Shown piece after piece: positions 54,694 through 64,000 of a DNA stretch of 64,000 nt. Every line of letters starts with the position of its first letter. Within the stretch, counting starts at the first letter, position 1. The notes under the pieces were generated by a model, which saw only the letters and a list, made by a program, of their open reading frames with translations, ran no database searches and was not told where the DNA came from. A program made the translations under genes and the position numbers. The stretch is from contig JAJOZX010005524.1 in the NCBI GenBank assembly GCA_023014485.1, positions 235,001 through 299,000 of the forward strand, given 5' to 3'. This stretch comes from Bathynomus jamesi. Taxonomy: Eukaryota > Arthropoda > Malacostraca > Isopoda > Cirolanidae.

Positions 54694-54701
54694 ATTCCCA
54701 C

Positions 54702-56160
54702 CCTTGCAATAAAATAATCCGTATACATGAGCGAAACCAGACATTCAAAAACTATACGCACGAGATCGTGAAAATTGAAAGTAAATCAAACGTTACAAGA
54801 AAATCCAAGTTGTTTACATACAGACTTTAGTCAAAATATTCACTCGAGGGTTAAAGCAAATGAAACGCACAGCCTAAAAGCGTTAAATAATTTATTAAAA
54901 GTACCCAAATAAATATTAATTTATAAAATAAATATAAGTAAATTAATATTCACTAACTTTAATTACAATAATAACAGGTAAATAAACAGTTAAAAACTTT
55001 AAAATAATTTGTAAAATAAATATAGGTAAGTAAATAATAATCAGTCAAGACTTTAATAATATTATTTATTATTTTCTATCAAAAACAACACAAATTGTAA
55101 AATAGCCAAAATTTTATTTTTGCAGTGCTACAGATACGAGACGTGACGCTCGGCGGAGCTTAGAACTCTCCGAATAGGCCATTGGCCATTTAACCTTTTT
55201 CGCGCTGTTACTCCTTTGAGCTAGCTAACAAAACCGTAATTACCCCCTTCCCTTTTTAAATGGCAAATACGAGAAAAGGAAAATTAGGAAAGAATAACAA
55301 AATTTTAGTGCAACCCTAACTCAGTTTTTTTTTAGGACAGTGGTGTCAGCTCACCCGCAGAAAAAGGCCGAATTACCCCCAGGTTAAATACCACTGGAAT
55401 AGAGGAATAATCTTCGCCCAGCGTCACGTGGACGGGTGGCTTACTCAACTGAACAACGCTTTGGACAAATAAACTTTGCTCTAATCTTTTTTTTTAATGA
55501 ACATATTTCTTCGATATTTAAGTCAAATTATTCGGGACGACGTTCTCTGTCTTTTACGTAAAATGAGTGTGGTGTAGTTTCTTCTGAAAATAAGTATAGT
55601 CCTCAGAAAAGCCGTCCCCGAAATGCTAGTTGGAATCAAAAGAGTTTTTCCACGTGTATGATACTAAACTATGAAACAAAATATGTATAGCAGCTGTTCA
55701 TACGTCGCGGAAACCGAAGAGCACGGTGTCGTACTTGACAACTGGAAACGTTTCCGGTAGGTGTTTCTGCAAACTTTCGCCGTAGAATAAATTGCGTTAA
55801 AAAACTGTTAACGTCTTAGTGCCCCCGGGAATTAAGAGGGAATTAGCAGGGATTAAAAGTTTTGCTTCTGAGAGTGCCTGCCTTCTTTTCCCCTAGAGTG
55901 TCAGTGCCTGACACTGGCACTGAATCAGCATTTTTGCACCCACACTACTATAACAAATGCCTATCCCTCATCTGGAAGTATGCATGGAAAAATCTTCAAC
56001 CTTCAGTAATGTTGGCCTTTGAAATAAGAAATAAAACATGGAACATTACTCAGTCTTAATGTAATACTCTAAATAAATAAAGAAACTGCGTTTAAAATTT
56101 CTACTTATATCTAAAACAACAAAGGGGAATTAATGGTAATTCTCTCAAAATGGGGTCTAT
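54702..56160. other. unassigned sequence
   Basis: No family assignable. An open frame at 55862-56059 (SLIWKYAWKNLQPSVML) has no motif I can name. CAGTGGTGTCAGC near 55338 and CCACTGG near 55392 might be ends of a tiny hAT derivative. Confidence 0.35.
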
Positions 56161-56164
56161 GTCG

Positions 56165-56390
56165 TGGCCAGTGTTGTAACACCGATTCCCGTCGTCGATC
56201 AGCGAAGTTAAACAATATTGGATTTGAGAAGTAGTTGGATGTGGGACCGTCCTCTTTGTTCAAATTATGTAACGACCCGTGGTCCGGATCCCACGTAAAG
56301 GAGTATGACCCTCCGTCATATATCCTTAGATGTTGCGAAGGAGATTAAACAAACCCATCATTAAGTCTCTCAAAGCGAGTGAAATTCATA
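56165..56390 (+). repeat. 5S rRNA-derived SINE, copy 2
   Basis: It keeps the 5S-like head (ACACCGATTCCCGTCG, GATCAGCGAAGTTAAACA, TAGTTGGATG then GGGACCG) followed by the shared body CCCACGTAAAGG and CTTAGATGTTGCGAAGG. Unlike copy 1 it is uninterrupted. Confidence 0.75.
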
Positions 56391-56754
56391 GTTTCAGTAA
56401 GATAAAAAAAAAAAGACCGCTCAATGTAATTTATAACTTTGGATACAGGAAACTGATATTAAAGTTTACTTAAATATCACTTCAGTTACAAATGTTATCA
56501 TAAATATGTCAAAATAATGCATTTTTCTTCCGAACAGTAATAGTAAGCTGCAACCCTGGAATATGTATTCCGTTACAACTTCACTAATTATGTGTGTGTG
56601 TGTGTTATATATATATATATATATATATAATAATATATATATTACACAGAGACGGTGCATGGAACAAGGAACTCTTCTGAGAAAATAAAATTTAATGTAG
56701 TCCAAATAAGTAATGTCAAATGACAAATACTCAAACACTAAAGTTTTTCTTTTT

Positions 56755-56890
56755 TGTGATGGAAGTCCAATGTGAGCAACGGGCCACTAGCAAAAGGGCC
56801 GCAAAATATAGTTTCTCTCGCCAGCTATTTGCTAAGCAGATAGGATCCAGCTTTGGGACAGGGTCTAGGGTTTAAAGCTGCCTAGACAAC
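56755..56890 (-). repeat. dispersed ~130 bp repeat, copy 2
   Basis: Inverted match to 8343-8475 with the shared blocks CCAAAGCTGG, GCTTAGCA and TATATTTTG, preceded on the plus strand by GTTTTTCTTTTTTGTG. Confidence 0.6.
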
Positions 56891-57109
56891 TACATTCAGA
56901 ACCTCAATATAAGCAAGAAACTCGTTGCATCTACGTCGGATTGACTACATCAAAGAAAAAGGAATTAAACATTAAACGAACATGTTAAGTACCTTAAAAA
57001 GTGAACGCTTAATTTTCCAGTTGAGTTTTAAGTTTTGGTTTTTGGCTAAAAATACAATACACCCCTTTTTCTTTGATTTATTCAATTAGATATTGGACAC
57101 TAATTTGCG

Positions 57110-57255
57110 GCAGCTTCCAGATTACCATTTCTTAAATATAGGGCATATGCGGGCTGCTTTTAGAAGATCGGGACAATATCCGGTCTGAAGAGAATAATTA
57201 TAGAAGATGACGAACCATTCAGAAATATCAACTGGGTTGGGTTGAACCGGCTCCT
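57110..57255 (-). pseudogene. LINE reverse transcriptase entry fragment
   Basis: Minus strand: NPVDISEWFVIFYNYSLQTG, YCPDLLKAARICPIFKKW and a stop. The spacing of SLQTGYxPDLLKxARxxPIFKK is that of the block just upstream of RT motif A in non-LTR elements. Only this piece is recognisable. Confidence 0.55.
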
Positions 57256-57547
57256 TACCTTATTAATGCTCGGACTCGGGTGACCCTGGGGGCACACTCA
57301 CCTTCTCAAGGTGGGGAAGTGAGTTCCGGATGTTGCCTGTTTGCCTGAAATTTGCTGCCTGGAATTTATTATTCAGAGTTTGTTTTGAAGACTGTTTATC
57401 GCTATCTTTACGTCAATTAGTGTTGTTAAGGAGGGAGAAACTTCATAAATCTCTGAAGGAATTCGAGGATGGATATCATTTTCCCTACAGAATGTTTGTT
57501 TGTTTGCTATGGTTATTCAATCATTAACATAGTTATTTATTCCTTAC

Positions 57548-57554
57548 TAGTACA

Positions 57555-57586
<32 letters not shown>

Positions 57587-57594
57587 CACTAATC

Positions 57595-57632
<38 letters not shown>
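57548..57632. repeat. (ACT)n-(AAT)n microsatellite
   Basis: About 11 ACT units, then about 13 AAT units. Confidence 0.95.
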
Positions 57633-57806
57633 CATTCATCAAAACCATGGCGGTTGACATGTTAAGAATAGTTTCATATAATGTAAAACCAATTAGAAAT
57701 TTGTAATAATTTCTGTACTATATTACATGTGCCAGAACAATGATTACCGGAGCAAGAATTGAATTTTCTTTTTAGGATTCATGATGACTGTACGAGTATA
57801 CCATAC

Positions 57807-58178
57807 GAGTGTAGAACAAAAGCCCCCTAGGAAAAATAATAATAAGAATTTTTTTAATCATTATTTTTATTCGTTATTATTTACAGTTTATGTTTATAGT
57901 TTAGTTTATTTTGGCTCTCGTCATTTTCGTTTAAACTAACGAAAATATCACAACTTAACCTAACCAATCACCAAGGGCGTTCAGTTGACCTAACCGGGCA
58001 TTCATTTGACCTAACCTGGCATTCAATTAACATAACAGGTTAATATTGGTTATTTCACCTAAATATCTTCTGATCTTTTCAGATAGATGTGACACCTGAC
58101 TTGCCCTACGCAGCAATTTGTCCTAGGGGGCTTTTGTCCTAGGGGGCTTTTGTCCTAGGGGGCTTTTGTCCGGACCCG
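57807..58178. mobile_element. MITE, 372 bp, with 9 bp target duplication
   Basis: ATACCATAC lies on both sides (57798-57806, 58179-58187). ACAAAAGCCCCCTAGG near the left end is inverted at the right end, where a 17 base unit (TCCTAGGGGGCTTTTG-) occurs three times in tandem (58130-58171). A 9 bp duplication would fit Mutator-like elements. The interior holds the dispersed repeat also found at 18036-18197. Confidence 0.7.
57924..58100 (+). repeat. dispersed repeat with palindromic core, copy 2
   Basis: Starts with the palindrome around TTTCGTTTAAACTAACGAAA, continues ATCACAACTTAACCTAACCA and ends TCTTCTGATCTTTTCAG; inverted relative to the copy at 18036-18197. Confidence 0.7.
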
Positions 58179-58187
58179 ATACCATAC

Positions 58188-58579
58188 ATCCTCAGCAGTA
58201 GACCTAGTTAACATCTATTACGTGGTAGGCCCTTTCACGGAGTTGGTTTGTTAATAAAAAAAAAAAATAACAAAATATATTTGCTTTCTACCAATTGAAA
58301 ATGAAAAGTTAAGAATTGAATTCATATGAGCATCGAATGTATTTTAAGTGTTAATTTATCAACCTGCTATTTACCAAAGAGTAACCTAGGTCGATTTTCT
58401 GTACAAAATCAGGTGTCATTACTAAATAACTGAAAATATCCTCAGAATATAGAAATGGATAAATTTTATGGCAATATGAATCGAGTTTATATATATATAT
58501 ATATATATATGTATATGTATATGTATATATGTATATGTATATATATATATGTATATATATATATGTATATAGATATATG

Positions 58580-58610
<31 letters not shown>
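58188..58610. repeat. unassigned sequence with (TATG)n/(TA)n tract
   Basis: (TA)n and TATATG units span about 58488-58610, directly against the left end of the next element. Confidence 0.8.
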
Positions 58611-58611
<1 letters not shown>

Positions 58612-60736
58612 AGGGTGACAATAAAAATCGAAAGTTGGAGTTTTTTATTGGCCATTTGTTCAATGCTGCTACTACATGAGAAAACAATGTACTGTAAATA
58701 TTAGGTCATTCAGATAATATTTAAGGGTGTCTCAAGTGAGGTAAATAATTCTCCTTATAACAAAAATTAATTATTCATTACCTAGTAAAAATAAATTAAT
58801 ATTTTTTTTAATTAATGTAAATAAATGTTAGTTTTAGTTCATAAGGTTTAAGTGCAGGCGTACTCCAATCGTAATAAGTAAATAATATATTTACTAAATA
58901 TATTCCAGGGTGTCTTTCATTCAATTGTAGATCACCCATTAATTCTTGCTTTTCCTCAAGCCATACCCCTTTTTCAATGTACCAGGCTGAGACTTCCTAT
59001 GATCCTCAACAACCTGCAAGAGATGTTGGCGCTGTTCTTCATTCTTCGTAATCTTTGTATTGAAGGCCTGGATCAAGGCAATTCCCCTCTCTGCCATGTC
59101 ATTGACGACTTTTAGTCCTTCAACTATAGTCAAACCAGTCTTGAAATCTTCGTCGTCCGGCCAGGTCTCTGGTTCCTTGGACAAGAAACCATCATTAATT
59201 TTTAGAAGTTCAAAGAGAAGCTTTGATCCTTTCGAGGCAAAGTCCGAGAGCTGCTTTGTTGAAATGGAAGAAACAGCAGGTATTGGGGCTCGCTTTGGAG
59301 GATCTTCAGCAGCTCTTTTTCAAGGATTGATCGAGCGATATTCTTTTTCGTTGTTGCATTGATACCTTTATCAAAGAGTGCGAGACCAATCAAGTACTCG
59401 CTGAGGTACCATAAGTGACGACCGAGGACACTAAGGCAGGATGCTGAGATCTTTTCATCGTGGTACTTTGCTAGGTCTTGAAGAAGCTTCAAATCATTCG
59501 CGGGAGCAGATGAAGGACTGCTGGCCGTGAACCACGCGCTGACATATAACTCCAGGGCAAAAAATACAAATCGTTTTAAGCCAGACATTTCACGAGTTGT
59601 AAGTCTGAACTGATGGGAAAGCAGCAGGATTTTTAATGAATAAATTACTTTTGCCATCCAACGTGCTCGGTGAAGTGCTCCAGGTCGCCGAAACCTAAAG
59701 TTAGGTAAATTACCTCCAAGGATGGAAGGTCTGACAGGGTCTTGTACTTATCTTGGCAAATTGTATTCCACGTCTCTTTGAAGCGGGAGAATAGGAGGAT
59801 ATCTGGACCAGATGATGGTCCCATGCATTCCATGTACGCCTTCTCAACGACAAGTTCTAGGATGTGATGGCGACATGCAAGGTATAAGAGTCGGCAGCCG
59901 AGTTTCTGCTCCAAAATTACGCATGCCCCAGACAAGTAACCAGTATTTGAAGCTGTAGTGTCGAAGCTCATAGCTGATACCTTTTCTGACACATTCCATT
60001 CTTTGAGAGCAGCATGTACCACCGAGGCGATGACCTCACCCATTCCTGATGTCAGCTTAGGTACACCCAGGCCCCGGGGCACTGGCCCCCCCTGACCCCC
60101 CCTCTCGATGGCCCTGTATATATATTTATATACTCGTATATATATTATCATAGGAAATCAAATTCAGTTCCAAATTTATATAATTTAAACATCAAACTAT
60201 GCCAACAATTAATGAAACTTTTCTAGAACAATTTCCAATAATAATATAATCAATGTATCAAAATAAAAAATATTACCTTAGATATCTTAAAAGAATCGGG
60301 AGAGAAATTCTAAGCATTGTTTTCAGTCAGGCAGTCGTATGCAAAATGAACTTGAAGCACCAAAAGCTGATCATCCAAAGATTGATACACATCATATTAT
60401 TTAACGATTTATTTATGAAAATTTTAATTTAATGAAATAAATTAATCGATTTGCATAATCTATAGTATGAAATAACGGAAACAATTCTATTAAATTATAT
60501 AATACACTTGCATTCTCGAAACATTTTTGTTTTTGAAGCGTTGTCGAAACTCGTTCATTCTTGAAACTTCTTCCGCGCGACAGTTTCATTCATGTGACTC
60601 GAGGCACCCCTAAATGCTTTCCGAATTCCATGAGATTTCGTCTACAGTGTTTCCTCATAGGGTGGCAGCATTGGACAAATGGCCGGCAAATTTTTTTGAA
60701 TTTCAAATTTTATCCCTATAAGAAGTTGTCACCCTA
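58611..60736 (-). mobile_element. hAT-like element, 2.1 kb
   Basis: TAGGGTGACAA at the left and TTGTCACCCTA at the right start imperfect inverted repeats of about 100 bp that share GGCCATTTGT, CAATGCTGC and ATGAG. The left flank is (TA)n, so the target duplication is unclear. The transposase is on the minus strand. Confidence 0.7.
58939..60070 (-). pseudogene. large hAT-like transposase, decayed (FDTT...CRHH type)
   Basis: Three minus-strand frames follow in order. 60070-59645: KLTSGMGEVIASVVHAALKE, AMSFDTTASNTGYLSGACVI (probable catalytic Asp), LGCRLLYLACRHHILELVVE (Cys-His-His motif) and GPSSGPDILLFSRFKETWNT. 59657-59202: MAKVIYSLKILLLSHQFRLT, YVSAWFTASSPSSAPANDLK, LGRHLWYLSEYLIGLALFD. 59184-58939: VVNDMAERGIALIQAFNTKI (AER motif, probable catalytic Glu) and HLLQVVEDHRKSQPGTL. 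I know this protein type from invertebrate genomes as an uncharacterised transposase-like family; the D, CxxH and E order and TAGGG ends suggest hAT. Frame changes near 59650 and 59195 break it. Confidence 0.6.
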
Positions 60737-60914
60737 AATTATATATGTATATTATATATGTATATATATATATGTATATATGTGTATATATATGTGTATA
60801 TATATATGTGTATATATATGTGTATATATATATGTATATATATGTATATATATATATATATATAATATATATATATGCACTAGAATCACAAAATAACACG
60901 TGACCTTATTAATA
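60737..60914. repeat. (TA)n/(TATG)n tract and short unassigned sequence
   Basis: TATATG-type repeats span about 60740-60880. Confidence 0.85.
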
Positions 60915-61369
60915 AGCAAACAACCACAAGGAAAAGGAAACACAAAGTCCGAGCGCTTTCGTGATATATTCACATTATCAAGGAAGAACAGAAAATAGAC
61001 GGAGATTACAAAGTATTTGAGTTAAATAGACAAGCAAAAAATTCACAATTGGCACCTCAAATTAAAGGCCTTAAAGCCCTCTAAAGATTTTTTTTCCCCC
61101 CAAATTGATAACATAATCTGTAGGCAGCTAAATCACTGAATAAAAAATATATACTGTATAGATGAAATTAGACAAAAAGAAAACCAATACAGAGAACAAA
61201 AATTATTATAATGGTTATTAACATTTAATTAAAACAGGCAATTAATAGGCAAGAATTTAATGAAAAACAAATAGATGACGTAGATAACAAATAGAAAACA
61301 TAATCTGTAGGCTGATTAATTACTATACAGATGAAATTAGACAAAACACCAGTACAGAAAACCTAAAAA

Positions 61370-61536
61370 AAAATGCTTCTAAATTAAGGTTTAGTAAATC
61401 TATTGTTAGCAGAAATATATTGGAATCAAGTGTGATCAAGAATAATGCGGATTTGGTCTTTAATATTAGCCCTGGGTTGTACAAATTAGATTCGTATATT
61501 GTCAGTAAGTTGGCGATGGGCCTACTGTTTTCTTAA
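61370..61536 (+). pseudogene. Penelope-like element 2 endonuclease C-terminus
   Basis: The frame reads ASKLRFSKSIVSRNILESSV, IKNNADLVFNISPGLYKLDS and YIVSKLAMGLL before a stop. It aligns by eye with ALVKNRDIIERNILECAF and GTYKIDDIMLKFLLPLI of element 1: the same helix with the catalytic Glu (SRNILES versus ERNILEC) and the same tail. The GIY-YIG core and RT are absent; the left inverted arm replaces them. Confidence 0.75.
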
Positions 61537-62236
61537 TTGCATTTTTTGCCTCTTAATGGTTTGCCCTGGTTAAATAAATAAATATTATTGTAAGAACTGT
61601 TAACATTCTTATGTGTCTAGTTTAATTGTAATATTTCTTTCGTGTATAATCTTTGGTTGCTGGGTGGTTTATTGGATATTTGAAGTGGGTTGCTGTTGGG
61701 ATAACTATTTTTTCCAGATTGTTTGTTGAAATTTTGTAATAATTCTGTAAGACGATGGCAACTTTCCCTTTGTTTTCATTAATTTCGGGCCTTGTAATTT
61801 TTTTCCTATTTCAATTAAATATTAGTGTTAACCATTATAATAATTATTTTTTTTTTTTTTTAGGTTTTCTGTACTGGTGTTTTGTCTAATTTCATCTGTA
61901 TAGTAATTAATCAGCCTACAGATTATGTTTTCTATTTGTTATCTACGTCATCTATTTGTTTTTCATTAAATTCTTGCCTATTAATTGCCTGTTTTAATTA
62001 AATGTTAATAACCATTATAATAATTTTTGTTCTCTGTATTGGTTTTCTTTTTGTCTAATTTCATCTATACAGTATATATTTTTTATTCAGTGATTTAGCT
62101 GCCTACAGATTATGTTATCAATTTGGGGGGAAAAAAATCTTTAGAGGGCTTTAAGGCCTTTAATTTGAGGTGCCAATTGTGAATTTTTTGCTTGTCTATT
62201 TAACTCAAATACTTTGTAATCTCCGTCTATTTTCTG

Positions 62237-62282
62237 TTCTTCCTTGATAATGTGAATATATCACGAAAGCGCTCGGACTTTG
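62237..62282 (+). ncRNA. degenerate hammerhead motif of Penelope-like element 2
   Basis: Helix I TTC/GGA, then CTTGATAA in place of the CTGANGA core (one extra T and the core G changed to A), helix II GTGA/TCAC, GAAA, palindrome AGCGCT, cleavage position C. The layout matches element 1, but the core changes should prevent cleavage. The same changes are in the left arm (about 60943-60988, minus strand). Confidence 0.5.
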
Positions 62283-62308
62283 TGTTTCCTTTTCCTTGTG
62301 GTTGTTTG

Positions 62309-62358
<50 letters not shown>

Positions 62359-62562
62359 GTGCTACTGTAGTATGCGGTCTACCTACGATTCGACGGTCTA
62401 CCTTTTAATTATAGCTTCTTATCTTGTTTACTAATTGTTTGTTTACATCCCATTGTCAATCGCCCTTGACGATTGGTTAGGTTTAGTCATATGTTCGTTA
62501 GTTTTAACGAAAATATCATGATTAAACCTAACCAATCGTAGGTAGACCGCATACTACAGTAG

Positions 62563-62565
<3 letters not shown>
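62359..62565. mobile_element. MITE, 207 bp
   Basis: GTGCTACTGTAGTATGCGG and its inverse are the ends (about 29 bases of terminal repeat), embedded in (TA)n. The interior contains the palindromic core ATTGGTTAGGTTTAGTCAT and ACGAAAATATCATGATT shared with three other elements. Confidence 0.8.
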
Positions 62566-62625
<60 letters not shown>

Positions 62626-62640
62626 TAGGCCCTATATATA

Positions 62641-63042
62641 CAGGGTGTCCCGTAAGTCTGGACCCATAGGGAAAAATAATAAAATTACAAAATAGTCCAA
62701 AAATTTATTTATAATATATTTTTTTATTATTTTTATTATTATTTTTATTATTTTTTTATTATGATCTTACTCCGCTGGAGTTTTATTTGTGGGGCCACTT
62801 CAAAGCCAAAGTGTACGAGGTCAAACTTCAGAACATTTTCCACCTTAAAGCACGCGTTGTGGAGGCGTGTCAAGAAATTTCTGCGACTGTGATTCAGAAA
62901 GTGCTGTCGCAGTGGAGATTGCGTCTTCAACTATGTGTGCGACACAACGGCGGACACTTTGAACAGATTATGTAATAAATTTTTGGACTATTTTGTAATT
63001 TTATTATTTTTCCCTATGGGTCCAGACTTACGGGACACCCTG
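62641..63042 (+). mobile_element. mariner-type element, 402 bp, internally deleted
   Basis: CAGGGTGTCCCGTAAGTCTG and its inverse form terminal repeats of about 70 bp; TA flanks both ends. Only the transposase C-terminus remains. Confidence 0.9.
62760..62975 (+). pseudogene. mariner transposase C-terminal fragment
   Basis: The frame reads YDLTPLEFYLWGHFKAKVYE, NIFHLKARVVEACQEISATV and RLQLCVRHNGGHFEQIM. It begins within the SPDLTPLDF catalytic block (the last Asp is Glu here) and resembles the tails of the fragments at 1774-2376 and 9808-10137. The first catalytic half is missing. Confidence 0.8.
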
Positions 63043-63302
63043 TAGAATAGAATTAAGTAACACGTGTGAGACTGCTAAATAAAGTATGTGATATGTGTGT
63101 GCGGTAAATGGCAATAACTTTATCTCTATATAGTGACATGAATGGCATCTCAAGATGGATCGATCATTGTCTCTATATAAAAATGTAAAGAATGAAATCA
63201 TGAACATTCATATTTTGCATGATTTCCTGCATGCTCTCTACTGACAACTATTGAGAATTAATAATTAATTTTTCCATTTTGTGTATATATATATAAGACG
63301 TG

Positions 63303-63343
<41 letters not shown>

Positions 63344-64000
63344 GAGTAGGTAAGAAAAATAAACGTCTCAAGTAGCCTAATGTTGATATGCAGCAGAAAA
63401 AAAAATAAACAAAGAGAGAACGTCTTTTCAATATTTTAAGTTATAGGTACTGCTCGTATATACAGTAAACTTTGTAGGGACTCAGGATAAGAAAACTTCC
63501 TTTACACATTTTTCAAAGCATTCCGATCATATTAAATAGAATGTGTTTGTAAATGATCGAAGAGTAGACCAGGTTATAATAAATCTTGTAATTGCTATAA
63601 TGTTATTCCTTGAGTGAATGAGTTAATTTCCTCTTGGAAAAGTGTATCTAAAGAATTTTAAGATTTATGGTGTTTCGATAGACCGGGAATTGAACGTGTT
63701 CAAACCCTCTTCTATTCTTTCGTTCATGACTTCGTTTGGGGATTCTCTAAAACGAACCTACAAAATTAAATCAATCTTTTAATTAACAAACAACTTCTTC
63801 TCAATTAAAGAATATTAAGTTTGCTCTTCTGATTTGTTACCTTCCTGTTTGCCTAATTATTCTTCTCAATACAACGGCTAGAAAGTCTCACAAGGAAGTT
63901 GTCGTCTTGTCATTCAGTGTGTAAACTGTGTATACTTCCTTTATATGTGGTTAAAAGATTTGTTGATATAAATAAAATGCATTATTTTTTGCATTATTTA
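63043..64000. other. AT-rich sequence, nothing recognised
   Basis: An (AAT)n tract lies at about 63306-63342. I see no gene or element in the rest. Confidence 0.4.

Larger units (their letters stand above)
60915..62310 (+). mobile_element. Penelope-like element 2 with inverted terminal repeats
   Basis: Two ~460 bp arms (60915-61373 and 61847-62310) are inverted copies; between them is a 470 bp segment with a Penelope endonuclease end. The arm ends AGCAAACAACCACAAGG resemble the end of Penelope-like element 1. Each arm itself contains an approximate tandem duplication (a GTCTAATTTCATCT block occurs twice, about 200 bp apart). Inverted flanking repeats are a known arrangement for Penelope-like elements. 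Confidence 0.8.

Noticed and set aside
57240..57310. Possible Trp/Gly-rich conserved exon near GGTGACCCTGGGGGC
   Set aside because: No splice sites or continued frame could be supported; it lies next to a LINE RT remnant.

Overview
The window is eukaryotic, non-coding in the host sense, and packed with transposable elements. No host gene, rRNA operon or functional tRNA could be recognised. The mix suggests an invertebrate genome: CR1-type LINEs with an esterase ORF1, jockey-like LINEs, Penelope-like elements with GIY-YIG endonuclease, DD41D and DD37D mariners, hAT, Tigger and Helitron remnants, 5S- and tRNA-derived SINEs, and long (TA)n, (GA)n and (CA)n tracts. A decapod crustacean is a plausible guess but is inference only.

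Layout. 1-12.0 kb: LINE and Penelope debris, three mariner-type elements, a 5S-derived SINE split by a hAT, a tRNA-derived SINE, and a four-element nest at 9.46-11.98 kb. 12.1-17.6 kb: CR1 copy A on the minus strand, broken by an unknown 1 kb insertion and a MITE. 17.6-25.3 kb: MITEs, a tRNA-like tandem array, a deleted LINE, a Tigger element carrying a LINE insertion, and a decayed Helitron helicase. 25.35-25.86 kb: 3' end of a Penelope-like element with a well-formed hammerhead ribozyme motif.

26.1-42.7 kb is the most striking part: a head-to-tail series of CR1 elements on the minus strand (B, C, a heavily deleted copy and D). They are joined only by short (GA)n tracts and share a ~0.9 kb GC-richer 5' region. 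Copies B and C differ strongly in ORF1 and ORF2. Copy D combines a B-type ORF1 with a C-type ORF2, so modules have been exchanged.

42.7-52.8 kb: jockey-like LINEs on both strands; one is interrupted by a 3 kb transposon with ~250 bp inverted repeats and no recognisable transposase, which itself holds a hAT. A DD37D mariner with ~210 bp inverted repeats and a second LINE type follow. 52.9-64 kb: Tc1 fragment, a nearly perfect 589 bp foldback element with 8 bp target duplications, a second 5S SINE, a MITE with 9 bp duplications, a 2.1 kb hAT-like element with a large decayed transposase, a Penelope-like element bounded by inverted ~460 bp repeats, and two more small DNA elements.

Almost every coding region is broken by stops or frameshifts. 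The exceptions are long single-frame pieces in CR1 A, B and D. The elements do not form a pathway; the window is a record of repeated insertion, with many DNA elements sitting in (TA)n and the CR1s sitting at (GA)n.
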